Source: Arthrobacter sp. PAMC25284 (GTDB taxonomy: Bacteria > Actinomycetota > Actinomycetes > Actinomycetales > Micrococcaceae). Taken from it: a stretch of DNA of 64,000 nt. The stretch is from positions 1,984,001 to 2,048,000 of the forward strand of contig NZ_CP080382.1 in NCBI RefSeq assembly GCF_019443425.1, written 5' to 3'. Both the position numbers and the translations under genes were made by a program. Shown here one piece after another: positions 45,992 to 54,612 of the stretch (the stretch's first letter is position 1; each line of letters opens with the position of its first letter). The notes under the pieces are model-generated. The model was not told the origin of the DNA and ran no database searches. It worked only from the letters and a program-made list of their open reading frames with translations.

Positions 45992-46648
45992 ATGGACAGG
46001 CGACTACGCCGCGCACCGGACGCGGAATGGGTGCTGATGTATCGGCGTGGACTGACCAGGGCCCGCATCGCTTCCTTGGTACGCGTCCCGGCGGCCGCCG
46101 TCGGATACCATCTTGCCATCGCCCGTCGTCTGGATCCTGGACTCGAAGTCGAGCACCAGACCGCCGCCGGTATCGCGCCGGCACCGCGCCCCTCCCCCAT
46201 GGATCTCGCCCGCATGGACGAGGTCATTGTCTGGGTTTCCGCCCGGGGACAGTGGCCGAAAAGCAAAGCCCCCGCGCGAGATGAACGCGCTCTGGCTCAG
46301 TGGCTGTTCCGCCGGAGGCGCGAGGCCGCTGCAGGCATCCTGCACTCGATCTACTGCGACGGGCTTGCCCAGATTCCCGGGTGGGCCGACAATCGACGGG
46401 CGGCTGCGGACGAAGCGCGCTGGCTACATCGTCTCACTCAGCTTGCAGCCTTTCGCGACGACGGCCATGACTGGCCACGCCACGACGACTTCGACTCGGA
46501 ACAAGAACACATTCTCGGGGTGTGGATCCACACCCAGCGGTACACGCACCGCCGCGGCGAACTCGACCCCGTGAAACTCAAGCTCCTGGACGATACCGCA
46601 CCCGGGTGGCAGACCGGGAGAAAACGGGGACGCCCGCGCCGACTGTGA
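45992..46648 (+). CDS. Helicase-associated (HA) domain protein
   Basis: 218 residues from ATG 45992. A basic HTH-like start (RRAPDAEWVLMYRRGLTRARIASLVRV) is followed by two helicase-associated-type repeats (WVSARGQWPKSKAPARDERALAQWLFRRR; LGVWIHTQRYTHRRGELDPVKLKLLDDTAPGW). HA domains are small DNA-binding three-helix units. Here they stand alone, a common form in Arthrobacter accessory DNA. Function unknown. Confidence 0.7.
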   Translation: MDRRLRRAPDAEWVLMYRRGLTRARIASLVRVPAAAVGYHLAIARRLDPGLEVEHQTAAGIAPAPRPSPMDLARMDEVIVWVSARGQWPKSKAPARDERALAQWLFRRRREAAAGILHSIYCDGLAQIPGWADNRRAAADEARWLHRLTQLAAFRDDGHDWPRHDDFDSEQEHILGVWIHTQRYTHRRGELDPVKLKLLDDTAPGWQTGRKRGRPRRL

Positions 46649-46689
46649 CCGAAAGGGCCGTTCTCACTCAGGACGAGCCGAGCCTGTCC

Positions 46690-47220
46690 TTTCTGGCAGC
46701 ACCAATCGGGAGATGCTCTTCGGGCCGGGTGAGGCTTCATAGGCGACGTCCACCACGGCCGGCCCGGTGCCGACCCGCACAAGATCTCGGTCCTGATCGA
46801 CGCGGAGCATCTGGACCGCAACCGGAACCGGTAAATCCGCCCCGAGCCGGGCCCTATCGATCGCAGGCTGGCGCTGGTGAAGGTCGGCCAACACGTCGTG
46901 GCGCCGGGCTCAAGGATCCGCTCCGACGGACCGCGGCAGCTGGGCGCTTCGCGGACCTGGGTTACCAGCGCACGAGTACTTCACCCAGCATGGTTCTGAA
47001 ATCCCGGCGATCCCCCTGGCGGCGTCTCAGCTCAAGCGCCGGATCGAGGGCACCATGCGCCAGGCATCTCCTGGAACCAGCGCGCCTGCTACCTCGACGA
47101 GTTCACTTTCCGCTTCAACCGCCGCGCTTCCGTCAGCCGCGACCTGCTCGGCTCCTCCGGCCGGCCGCAAAGACCGACCCCGAGCCGCTGAAGAACCTCG
47201 TCATCCCACACAGTGGGTGG
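46690..47220 (+). pseudogene. IS1595-family transposase remnant
   Basis: Scattered over all three frames are pieces of an IS1595/ISXO2-type transposase: HKISVLIDAEHLDRNR, ALVKVGQHVVAPGSRIRSDG, EYFTQHGSEIP, SWNQRACYLDEFTFRFNRRASVSR and DPEPLKNLV. Several frameshifts and a stop separate them. No intact terminal repeats were found. It abuts and probably damaged the next gene. Confidence 0.7.
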
Positions 47221-47714
47221 GATGACCCAAACGCTGGGAGCTTGCCGCCCCGTGGTCCGCAGGCGGAGTCTGGCTTGGTGGGGGGATTCGTTCCTTGATG
47301 ATCCCCGAGACAAGCGAAAGCGCCTGCTCCGTCACTGTGGGCTATTCCCCCGGAGCTGAATAACCTGGCGCGGTGATGGTTCAGGGGGAGCGCACGCTGA
47401 TTCTCCAGCACGAGTTCAAGGTGCTTGAACGGTCCGTCAGGCAAGTTGATCATCGACCGCATACCGTCGGCCCTATCGACTCGCACGATATGAGACGGCC
47501 CCATGGCACTGAACGTCGCGCCGGCCGCCGCTGAAGCCGCTTTTCCGAGCTGCCCGGGAAGGACAGCTCCGGCTACTGCTCTACTTACGGCGCCCACCGG
47601 GTTGCCCTGCCCGTGGGTGATAACTTCGTCCCATTCGGAAACGCTTTCAGGGGTCAATTTTCGGAACTTGAGCCCGGTCTGCACAACGAGCGTGCTACCC
47701 ACTGGGGTCGACAC
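47133..47714 (-). CDS. Conserved hypothetical protein, 3' end damaged
   Basis: 193 residues from ATG 47714. The first ~100 residues (LKFRKLTPESVSEWDEVITHGQGNPVGAVSRAVAGAVLPGQLGKAASAAAG, then MRSMINLPDGPFKHLELVLE) look like one conserved domain. After about 47380 the composition changes (SSGGIAHSDGAGAFACLG, PRGGKLPAFGSSHPL) and runs into the IS1595 remnant, so the C-terminus is probably not original. No function known. Confidence 0.5.
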   Translation of the reverse strand: MSTPVGSTLVVQTGLKFRKLTPESVSEWDEVITHGQGNPVGAVSRAVAGAVLPGQLGKAASAAAGATFSAMGPSHIVRVDRADGMRSMINLPDGPFKHLELVLENQRALPLNHHRARLFSSGGIAHSDGAGAFACLGDHQGTNPPTKPDSACGPRGGKLPAFGSSHPLCGMTRFFSGSGSVFAAGRRSRAGRG

Positions 47715-47956
47715 ATTCGCACCCTGTAATCTCCGCCGACGACACGCCCTAACCGACCATGGCCACAGTCTAACCGGAGATAGATCATGACAGAGTCCGG
47801 CAGTGCGTCAGTAACAGCGTCGGTTACTCCGGCACCCTGGTGGTACCAAAGTCCGTTACTGACAGAGCCCGGCAGTCCGGCAGTGAGTGTCTTTCACCTC
47901 GTTGCCCATCGCGCCCTGCCCTTGCCGTAGTAGACAGTCTCGAGGGACAGGGTTAC

Positions 47957-48208
47957 CTACTCGTCGGGGTATTCGACGCCGAGGTGGGCCCGGAGCTGGC
48001 TGTCGAATTCCGGGGAAGGGGACATGGCCCGGACGGTGCTCTCGCTGCCGTCCTCATGTTCAGTTTCGGAGACGACCTGCCCGTACGTCACACTCGAACC
48101 CGGAAGGATGACGGTCGGCGCGGCAGCAAGGTAAACACCCGGCTCGGCATAGGTGGTGGGGGCGAACTGGCCGCCGATGGGGATGCCCGCAGGCTGGTGC
48201 TTGGTCAT
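47957..48208 (-). CDS. Small hypothetical protein
   Basis: 83 residues from ATG 48208. It starts TKHQPAGIPIGGQFAP, an opening seen in several actinobacterial phage and plasmid hypothetical proteins, and ends acidic (EFDSQLRAHLGVEYPDE). Alternative in-frame starts lie upstream, but that extension has no character. No function known. Confidence 0.55.
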   Translation of the reverse strand: MTKHQPAGIPIGGQFAPTTYAEPGVYLAAAPTVILPGSSVTYGQVVSETEHEDGSESTVRAMSPSPEFDSQLRAHLGVEYPDE

Positions 48209-48285
48209 ACCCGGTGAGTGTGCGGCGAAGTCAGAATCGCACGAGGGACAGCGGAGAAGCCGGATTGCGGTGCTTCCCTCTACCA

Positions 48286-48323
48286 AGAAAGCCGCCGGCT
48301 CAAGATCAGGCCGGCGGCTTTCT
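48286..48323. terminator. Strong bidirectional terminator
   Basis: AGAAA-GCCGCCGGC-TCAAGATCAG-GCCGGCGGC-TTTCT: a 9-bp perfect G/C stem flanked by A-run and T-run on both sides. It lies 48 bases after the DUF4190 stop and would end that transcript on the minus strand. Confidence 0.85.
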
Positions 48324-48370
48324 GTCGCTATGCACGCCGCCTCCGAAAAGGTGAGGGCTTGCCAGATCGC

Positions 48371-48733
48371 CTAGCTGGCGAGGAAGAACCCTGCCCCCAG
48401 GACTAGGGCGAGCCACCCGTATCCGAGGATCAGTCCGGTCAAAGCCAGCCCGGACCCAGCCTGCCCTGTCTGTTTGATCTGGGCCCTTGCGATGTGACCG
48501 AAGATGATGCCCAGCAACCCAATCAGGAGCCCGAAGATCAGCGCAAGGATGGCAAAGGTGTTTGTTCCAGCCGGATGCTGCTGGTGGATCGGTTCGCCGC
48601 TCGGCGCGTAGCCGATTGACCCGGCATTCACCTTGGACCCCGCTGCGGACTGTGACCTCTTTACGGCCAGGACAATCGTAAAAGCTGCTACCAGCAACAC
48701 GATGATAATGACGTGCCACGCCTCTAACCGCAT
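48371..48733 (-). CDS. DUF4190-type membrane protein
   Basis: 120 residues from ATG 48733. An N-terminal membrane span (AWHVIIIVLLVAAFTIVLAV), a Pro/Gly linker, then the paired helices TFAILALIFGLLIGLLGIIFGHIARAQIKQTGQAGSGLALTGLILGYGWLALVLG, the DUF4190 signature. Function unknown. Terminated by the hairpin downstream. Confidence 0.8.
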   Translation of the reverse strand: MRLEAWHVIIIVLLVAAFTIVLAVKRSQSAAGSKVNAGSIGYAPSGEPIHQQHPAGTNTFAILALIFGLLIGLLGIIFGHIARAQIKQTGQAGSGLALTGLILGYGWLALVLGAGFFLAS

Positions 48734-49209
48734 ATCAGAATCTCCCCCATTATTGGCCGCCGGCTCGTTCGCCAGCGATCCCAGGCCGACAGGCGCCCAA
48801 GGACTGGGCGTTGAGCCAAACCCTACCGTCCGGGGGCGTTGGGCACAGCAATGTTTCGGAGAGGATACTGTCCTGCAGGCTCCGGCATGTCGTGGTCGTT
48901 AAGGGGATTTGTCTTCGGGCAGCAGGAAGCCAGCTGTCTGTCATGCAAGGAATTCGCCTTGGCGCGCAGCGTGAGCATTCAGCTGCAGATACGCCCGGGG
49001 AGTGGCTACCCCACGCCTGAAGGCCCGAGAGCCAAACAACAGGACTCATCAGATGACCTGGTGGTGACGCGATAATCATCGAGGCACTCAAGGACAACGT
49101 GGCGGAACTTCTGAGCAACCGTAGATGCAGCGCTCGGTCGTCCTCGGCGACCGGGCGGGCGGCGGATATGATGCGGTTTGATCTGTTCGTTTATTCCAGG
49201 GGGAACCAC
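48734..49209. other. Intergenic stretch between divergent membrane-protein genes
   Basis: About 475 bases. Two overlapping open frames (about 48.81-49.07 kb) lack start signals and conserved character. A G-rich ribosome site just before 49210 belongs to the next gene. Otherwise nothing seen. Confidence 0.4.
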
Positions 49210-49653
49210 ATGTCCAAAACCGCCGCCGTCCCGTCCCGCTCCAAAGGCTGGATCTGGCTTGTCGTTCTCGGCGCCATTGCCTCGCTCATCGGGATCATCA
49301 TGGGGTTCCAGAAGGCCGGCGGGCTGTGCGGCAGCGTCTTTCGCCCCGACTCAATGGCCGCCGAGCTTGCCGACACCCTGCGGGGTTCATTCGGGGGATA
49401 CGGTGCGTCCTGCGACAAGAGCATCGCCTCGATGGCCGTCCCGACCTGGATTCTTATCGTCGTCGGCATTGCCCTGATCCTCACCGGCATCATCGTGCGC
49501 GCCATCGGCAGCAGCCGGCCGGCTGTCATGGCGGCCCCGGCGGTTTCGGCCGTGGAATCCGAGATGGACATACTGTCCCGAATCCACGCGAAAGGCCTGC
49601 TCAGCGACGAGGAATACGAGGCCAAACGCGCGGAGCTGGTCAACAGGCTCTAA
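49210..49653 (+). CDS. Two-span membrane protein with SHOCT tail
   Basis: 147 residues from ATG 49210 with GGGGG 6-10 bases upstream. Two membrane spans (WIWLVVLGAIASLIGIIMGF; VPTWILIVVGIALILTGIIVRAI) enclose a loop with Cys residues. The end MDILSRIHAKGLLSDEEYEAKRAELVNRL is a SHOCT domain. Topology suggests a small oligomeric membrane protein; no known function. Confidence 0.8.
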   Translation: MSKTAAVPSRSKGWIWLVVLGAIASLIGIIMGFQKAGGLCGSVFRPDSMAAELADTLRGSFGGYGASCDKSIASMAVPTWILIVVGIALILTGIIVRAIGSSRPAVMAAPAVSAVESEMDILSRIHAKGLLSDEEYEAKRAELVNRL

Positions 49654-49672
49654 GAGGCCCGGGACCTCGCAT

Positions 49673-49706
49673 GAAAGGGCCCCGGACTTGCCCGGGGCCC
49701 TTTGCT
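49673..49706 (+). terminator. Rho-independent terminator
   Basis: AAAGGGCCCCGG-ACTTG-CCCGGGGCCCTTT, 20-50 bases after the SHOCT gene, perfect G/C stem with T-rich end. It also serves the convergent gene at 49714. Confidence 0.85.
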
Positions 49707-49713
49707 GTTCCCT

Positions 49714-50289
49714 CTACAAGCGGCCGGCCGCCCCCAGCAGGGTGAGCTCGGGGTCAGCCCGCAGATCCCAGTAGCCGTCGTCAGCGCCCGAAAGCACCAG
49801 GCCGGCGGCCAGGTGGCCGCGGTGCCAGTCCTCGTTCGGGGTCCGTTTGAGCAGCTTGCGCCAGTGTTCCCGGTCCTCGTAGGAGGCCCGCTTCTTTCCT
49901 GAGACTTGCAGGGCATGGTCGGCGACGTAGACGGGGGTGCCGTTGTGCTTGAACCGGTCCAGTCCCGGCTCGTAGTGGCCCATCCGGCGCTCGTACAACG
50001 ACGCGACCCCGGGCCGCAGCCCCATCGCGAACTCCATGCAGGCCGGGTCCCTGGTTTCCAGATGCCGGGCCAGGGCGAACTCGTGCCAGGCGTTGAAAGC
50101 ATCCCGGCGGGCGGCGTTCACGACCCCGCGGGAAAGCGGGCCGTCCATGACGGTGCCGACTCCAGCATCGATCGAATCGTCCTGCCCGAACACCCATTCG
50201 GCCGGCCGCGGCTCCGGGCACCGGGCGTGCCGGCTCAGGAACCCGTCCTCAGCCAGGATCAGCCGCGATCTGGGCGCGGCGTCGTCCAA
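49714..50289 (-). CDS. Hypothetical protein
   Basis: 191 residues from ATG 50289. Composition is natural throughout, with blocks RRDAFNAWHEFALARHLE, ASLYERRMGHYEPGLDRFKHNG and EDREHWRKLLKRTPNEDWHRGHLAAG. No catalytic motif recognised. Convergent with the SHOCT gene, sharing its terminator. Confidence 0.6.
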   Translation of the reverse strand: MDDAAPRSRLILAEDGFLSRHARCPEPRPAEWVFGQDDSIDAGVGTVMDGPLSRGVVNAARRDAFNAWHEFALARHLETRDPACMEFAMGLRPGVASLYERRMGHYEPGLDRFKHNGTPVYVADHALQVSGKKRASYEDREHWRKLLKRTPNEDWHRGHLAAGLVLSGADDGYWDLRADPELTLLGAAGRL

Positions 50290-50358
50290 GCCGGCTCGGC
50301 GTGCAGGCCGGGAGCAAAAAGGCCCCCGGCAGGAATGCCCTTAGGCTGGCGGACCGAC

Positions 50359-50727
50359 TCAGTCATCGGTGTCCTCCTCGTAGACACTGGACTGGTCTGT
50401 CTCCAGAATGGCGACGACCCGATTGAAGTGAATGAAATCCTGGCGGCCGTCTAGGTACAGGAAGTCCATGCTGGCGTCATGGCCGGAGAAGACGTTGCGG
50501 ATCTTCCCGAACACAGGCGCAGGGTCGGAGTATTCGCCGCGGTCCAGATACACGGCGGCCACGCCCTGCAGCAACGGCCGCTCCCCGTCGACAGCGCGCA
50601 TGAAGCGCAGCGCCATCGCCTCGGGGTTCCGGTCTTTCCTGTCCAGAGCCTGCATCAGGGCGCCCATGTACTCGCAGACAGCTTCCTGGCCGCCACACTT
50701 GACGGTGATCTCAGTGGAGGTCTCCCT
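50359..50727 (-). CDS. Hypothetical protein without a normal start codon
   Basis: Open from just after the upstream stop (50731) as TRETSTEITVKCGGQEAVCEYMGALMQALDRKD and on to 50359. The first ATG is at 50667. The part before it (EITVKCGGQEAVCEY) has normal beta-strand character, and AGGGAG lies at the expected ribosome-site distance. But the codon there is ACT or ATC, not ATG, GTG or TTG. Either translation starts at ATG 50667 (102 residues) or the start codon was mutated or mis-sequenced. Function unknown. Confidence 0.5.
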   Translation of the reverse strand, partial: RETSTEITVKCGGQEAVCEYMGALMQALDRKDRNPEAMALRFMRAVDGERPLLQGVAAVYLDRGEYSDPAPVFGKIRNVFSGHDASMDFLYLDGRQDFIHFNRVVAILETDQSSVYEEDTDD

Positions 50728-50730
50728 GGT

Positions 50731-51231
50731 TCAGCCGGTCCCGTACTCGCTGTAATCCTGGATGATCTCCACGGTCGCATCGTCGGGGGCTTCGAACATG
50801 CGCCGCACGGCCGCTTCGAACTTCGCATCCCCGGTCACCTTCGTCGTGGTGTTTTCGGTCTTTGTGTCCCGGTCGTAGTCGCGGGTGAGCTGCTCGCGGG
50901 TCAGGTGGTGATGGGACGGCAGGACCAGGATGACACCGCGCGGTGCCGGCAGCGGCTTCGGCTTGGTGCGCGCAGCAGAACCAGTCCAACCCGCGATTGC
51001 GGACCAACCGTGGTGAATCGAACAAGCATTCCCATCCTCGGACGGAAACTCCAATTCCGCTGAGTTGCCCTGCTCGGGCTGCAACAGATCAATCCGTTCA
51101 ACGTCGGCCTGCTCATCCGCTCCCGTTCCCTGGAACCGTTCCGGTCTAGCGTATTGAATACCTGGGCCGCTACTCGATGGATCGAAACCGGTCCCCTGAC
51201 GCATTGCCGTATCCGGGCTTCTCTCAATCAC
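50731..51231 (-). CDS. Hypothetical protein next to the integrase
   Basis: 166 residues from ATG 51231, overlapping the integrase 3' end. Only the C-terminal 80 residues (APRGVILVLPSHHHLTREQLTRDY, ATVEIIQDYSEYG) have convincing composition. The N-terminal part may be intergenic. No family recognised. Confidence 0.45.
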   Translation of the reverse strand: MIERSPDTAMRQGTGFDPSSSGPGIQYARPERFQGTGADEQADVERIDLLQPEQGNSAELEFPSEDGNACSIHHGWSAIAGWTGSAARTKPKPLPAPRGVILVLPSHHHLTREQLTRDYDRDTKTENTTTKVTGDAKFEAAVRRMFEAPDDATVEIIQDYSEYGTG

Positions 51232-52483
51232 GCTCGGCCGGAGCCATGTGGGTCAACCCTGATGAGTAGTCGGGTACGAGAGTTGCGCGCTCAATGTAAT
51301 ACTTCCGTGTGGTCTCAGGGGAGGAATGGCCCAACTGCAATGACGACGCCTTTTCAGTGAAGTGATCGGAGATCCCGGTGGCCACTGTCCGCCTGAACGC
51401 GTGGGGTGTGATCTTCTCGGTAATACCTGCAGCGCCGAGCGCCCTTCTAAGATCATCGCGAAAATTGGAGGGCCTCACAAACGTCCCGTTTCGCGTGGCA
51501 AAGACGGCGTTCGTAGATGTTTCCTGCTGGTTTGCATGGCGACGAAGAACCATCTCGCAGATCCAATCGTCGGTCAGCTGAAAAGTTCGCTTACCTCTTG
51601 CGCTCTTCGCGAACCCTTGCCGAAAAAAGGCCCCCGCCTTCTCTACGAGAGTTCCACTGACCGTGACCGTGATGGGTGTCGAGGTGACATCTACGTCCTC
51701 CCATCTAATCGCCAGAGCCTCTCCGATACGCATACCGGTAGCAGCGAGGAGGATTACGATGTCCGCCAACCTGCTGCTCGGCTTTGGCCCGCCCACTCCG
51801 GGTTCCAACTGACGCGGCCTCACCGCGTCGTGAACCGCCTTGACGGTGCACGTCGACATCGACTTCGGGGTTGCGCGCGGCTGAGGCACTCGGGAGACGG
51901 ATCGAACCGGGTTGTCGGGCCTGTGGCCCTGACGAACCGCATAGTCCATAACTTGCTGGAGGACCTGCCTTGCCATGGCGGCAGTCCGGTATCCGGTCCC
52001 GGTCTCTTTGTCATACAGACTGAGAATCGCCCTTTCACAGGCCGGAGTAGTAAGGCCGGCCACCTGCAGGTCTCCCAGGACCGGCAGCACGTGGCGGCGC
52101 AAGTTTTTCGCGTAAGATTCCCAGGTCTGGACCCGCAATCCCTCTGTGGGAGTTGTCCCGGCCTGCGTCGCAGCGTCGTACTTGAGCGGCGCCGGCCGCC
52201 GGGATTCCAACCAGGTTTCAGCGAGTCCGCGAACGGTCAAGGCCGGGGCCTCGACAGGCTCCTGCTCCTTTTTGGACAGTTGGTCGGCTTCTTGTTCAAA
52301 CCGTCTAATGGCCGTCTTGACTGAAAGTGTCGCGCCTCCCGCAGTCCGACCGGATCGTTTGATGTCGTGCCTGTGGGACTGGCCATCGTAGTACCGGCTT
52401 CGGGCCGTCCAGACACCTGTCGTCTCATCCCTCGTGCATGAGATCTTAAGCGGCTGCCATGGCGGAGTCTGTGAGCGCGCCAT
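51224..52483 (-). CDS. int: Tyrosine recombinase (integrase) of the island
   Basis: 419 residues from ATG 52483. N-terminal arm-binding part with RYYDGQSHRHDIKRSG (AP2-like arm), core-binding SAM-like domain TVRGLAETWLESR...SYAKNLRRHVLPVLGDL, and catalytic domain with ATGMRIGEALAIRWEDVD (Arg I), PHAFRRTVATGI (HxxR), LGHSSPETTRKYYIER (His and nucleophile Tyr). All catalytic residues visible. It overlaps the excisionase (ATGA) and lies 375 bases from the tRNA-Thr remnant, the presumed attachment site. Confidence 0.95.
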   Translation of the reverse strand: MARSQTPPWQPLKISCTRDETTGVWTARSRYYDGQSHRHDIKRSGRTAGGATLSVKTAIRRFEQEADQLSKKEQEPVEAPALTVRGLAETWLESRRPAPLKYDAATQAGTTPTEGLRVQTWESYAKNLRRHVLPVLGDLQVAGLTTPACERAILSLYDKETGTGYRTAAMARQVLQQVMDYAVRQGHRPDNPVRSVSRVPQPRATPKSMSTCTVKAVHDAVRPRQLEPGVGGPKPSSRLADIVILLAATGMRIGEALAIRWEDVDVTSTPITVTVSGTLVEKAGAFFRQGFAKSARGKRTFQLTDDWICEMVLRRHANQQETSTNAVFATRNGTFVRPSNFRDDLRRALGAAGITEKITPHAFRRTVATGISDHFTEKASSLQLGHSSPETTRKYYIERATLVPDYSSGLTHMAPAERD

Positions 52484-52683
52484 CAGACGGCAGGCCTTGT
52501 CTGGAGGGCCATCCAGCTTTCGATGTCTGCCATCTGGTACAGCACTCGGCCTCGGCCAATACGTGTGAACGCGGGCCCGTAGTCGAGACTCGCCCAGTTG
52601 GCGAGGGTAGCGGGGCTCAGGCGCATGTGCAGCGCGGCCTCTTTGCGGGTCATCCAGGTCGTGGGTTCGGAGTTCGGTGTCAT
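52483..52683 (-). CDS. xis: Excisionase (AlpA/MerR-like HTH)
   Basis: 66 residues from ATG 52683. TWMTRKEAALHMRLSPATLANWASLDYGPAFTRIGRGRVLYQMADIESWM is a classic excisionase helix-turn-helix with its beta-hairpin wing. The TGA overlaps the integrase ATG, so int is translated after xis. Directs excision of the element. Confidence 0.85.
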   Translation of the reverse strand: MTPNSEPTTWMTRKEAALHMRLSPATLANWASLDYGPAFTRIGRGRVLYQMADIESWMALQTRPAV

Positions 52684-52856
52684 CACAAACACTTCTTTGC
52701 CGGCACATCGCCCACGGGTGTCACTTCGGTGATGGCACACATTGGGGCACACTTTCAAAAGTGACCTGCGTGAATGCCCGGGGACCTTACCGAGAGAAAA
52801 AACCCCTAGAACATGAGGGTTTAGGGGGAACAGGGAACCCTTGGGAAGGCCCGGGA

Positions 52857-52907
52857 ACCTCTCACTCGTAATGAGAAGGTCGCCAGTTCGATTCTGGCAG
52901 GAAGCTC
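52857..52907 (+). other. attachment site: displaced 3' half of tRNA-Thr(CGT)
   Basis: CTCACTCGTAATGAG is a complete anticodon stem-loop with anticodon CGT, followed by the variable loop, T-arm GCCAG-TTCGATT-CTGGC and acceptor strand AGGAAGC plus discriminator T. No matching 5' half (GCTTCC..., D-arm) precedes it. This is the usual signature of an att site left when an element integrates into the 3' end of a tRNA gene. Since the tRNA reads rightward and the integrase is on the left, the element extends left and the restored tRNA should lie beyond base 1. Confidence 0.85.
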
Positions 52908-53318
52908 TAGATTCAAGGTTTCTCCTAGCTCGGTGTCGAACCCGGCACGTTTACGGCACACTTTGACCGGCGTGAAGCCTCCACCGGCCCGTTGATCGGC
53001 CGTGGTGGAGTTCACCTAGCGGCGAGTCTACGAGAAGTCCTGGCCAGAGATGAAGAGCTCTCGACCTCCTATCAAGTGGTTGCGGAATTGAGCCACGGAG
53101 GCGCGCCAGCAAAAGCCCCGTCTTTACTAACCTCGGGGCTGGCAGATGTTCTTTTTTGTAAGAAGGACGCCTAAGTGTCACTTTGGTTTGGGGACCACCT
53201 CGGTACATCCGCTTGCGGGCCAAAACGACCGGCCGAGTAGAGCCTCGGTCTCCGGGCAATATACGGATTCCCTCAGGCATCGATCCCAGACCTGGCACCA
53301 GCACCGGCGCGCATATCA
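52908..53318. other. Intergenic stretch right of the att site
   Basis: No gene recognised. AGCCCCG...CGGGGCT at about 53113-53140 is a 7-bp hairpin followed about 10 bases later by a run of six T, possibly a terminator. Confidence 0.35.
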
Positions 53319-53319
53319 T

Positions 53320-53440
53320 GGCGTTCGATTCTACAGTGGCGTTCCTATGGCTACCGGGGCCACCCGGAAGGCATGCTCGAGGACATCGAGGACGAAGAGA
53401 ACCGTATCCGCCGGCTCAAAGCAGAAGCCAACGCCTAAGG
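53320..53440 (+). pseudogene. 3' fragment of an unknown gene
   Basis: About 30 codons (SYGYRGHPEGMLEDIEDEENRIRRLKAEANA, stop TAA at about 53438) with helical, natural composition and no start. A short remnant of a gene tail. Confidence 0.3.
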
Positions 53441-53466
53441 ATCGACCAGGAGCCGTTAACTGCCGG

Positions 53467-53622
53467 TCATGAGTTGAGGAGGCTCCGTTCACGGATGAAG
53501 ACATTTAGGTCCGTGAGTTCAGCCGGGGTCTGCTCCGCGGTCAGGGTCTTCATCAGGGCTGTCACCGGGCGGTAGGCCTCGTTCGGGAACCAGGGGTGCG
53601 GCAGGCGGCCTCGATTAAGCGG
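53467..53622 (-). pseudogene. Fragment of an unknown gene
   Basis: Open between two stops as PWFPNEAYRPVTALMKTLTAEQTPAELTDLNVFIRERSLLNS. Composition is natural; the only ATG leaves about 28 residues. Probably a remnant. No family recognised. Confidence 0.3.
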
Positions 53623-53666
53623 CTAAAAGTCGGCCACTACCTTTGGCTTCGCAAATCGTGGCCGGC

Positions 53667-54125
53667 CTAATGGCTGTGTTCTGGGTCCGTGCCGGGCTCA
53701 TGGCCCAACCCGCACTTGTCGTGGTTGTATTTCGCAACCACTTCGAACGCTTCTCGTTCTTCGCCTTCGAGATCCATGACCTGTGCTGAAGCAGCGGCAA
53801 ATATGTACTCCACATCAGCGAAGGATTGCTGTTGGGCCCGCCAACGCTCTTTCAACAGTTTCAGCTCAGCGGCAATCTCATCTGGAGCGGCATCGCTGGT
53901 AGCAGCCGTTTCTGCTACCGCTGTGCCCAGAAGTTTCTCCAGTCTTGCCGGCGTCACTTTTTCGGGATCGAAATCAATAAGCTCGGCACTGATCCTGGAG
54001 TCGGCGCGCTCAGCCACTTCGCAATACGAGCGTACTGACGTGCCGTCAACATTCGAACCACACGCGGTGGTTGCCGCTATAGCAACCACCGCGAAACCTA
54101 GTAGAAGTGTGGAATTGTGCAACAT
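53667..54125 (-). CDS. Small lipoprotein
   Basis: 152 residues from ATG 54125 with GAGGAG 7 bases upstream. Signal LLLGFAVVAIAATTAC with lipobox (TTAC), then a helical mature part (AELKLLKERWRAQQQSFADVEYIFAAASAQVMDLEGEEREAFEVV), ending in His-rich DPEHSH. No family recognised. Forms a pair with the next upstream secreted protein. Confidence 0.7.
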   Translation of the reverse strand: MLHNSTLLLGFAVVAIAATTACGSNVDGTSVRSYCEVAERADSRISAELIDFDPEKVTPARLEKLLGTAVAETAATSDAAPDEIAAELKLLKERWRAQQQSFADVEYIFAAASAQVMDLEGEEREAFEVVAKYNHDKCGLGHEPGTDPEHSH

Positions 54126-54148
54126 CAGCTTCTCCTCAAAAGGAGGTG

Positions 54149-54463
54149 TCAGCAGTTGGCTTCGAACATAGTGGTGCCGTGCGTGACGTTGTTGAACCGG
54201 ACGTGCTTGTGAGTGTGATTTGAGGCGCTCCACCAGTGCCAATGGTTGCTGTATTCGTAGCGGTAAAAGTTGTGGGAGTCGTAGTGGAAGGCAATGGTAT
54301 GCCAGTCGCGGTGGTTGGCTCCGTCACAGCGAGCGTGTGCGCTTGCGGGCGCGGCAACGCCCACGAGGCCTGTGAGCGACAAGATCGCGACCAGCGCCGC
54401 AGTCATTAGACGCCCGCCTCGACGACGGGCGTTGGTGGGAGGATGTAGGGCCGTATTTTCCAT
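54149..54463 (-). CDS. Small secreted His/Trp/Asn-rich protein
   Basis: 104 residues; ATG 54463 chosen for GGAGAA seven bases upstream (ATG 54475 is an alternative). Tat-like RRRGGRL start, hydrophobic core LMTAALVAILSLTGLVGVAAPASAHA, then a small mature domain dense in aromatic and His residues (HDSHNFYRYEYSNHWHWWSASNHTHKH) with two Cys. May bind metal or carbohydrate. 23 bases before the lipoprotein gene, so co-transcribed. Confidence 0.65.
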   Translation of the reverse strand: MENTALHPPTNARRRGGRLMTAALVAILSLTGLVGVAAPASAHARCDGANHRDWHTIAFHYDSHNFYRYEYSNHWHWWSASNHTHKHVRFNNVTHGTTMFEANC

Positions 54464-54612
54464 GATTTTCTCCATTGGTCAGTTGAAACGATACGAGACC
54501 TACATCCGTTGAGATGTGTGGGGAAACATATCAGACCGCTTCCGGCCGATCAATAGGACCATCTTGGCGGTGTATTCCCTGCTCCAGTCCCTTCGTTGTG
54601 GCGGCACAGCCG

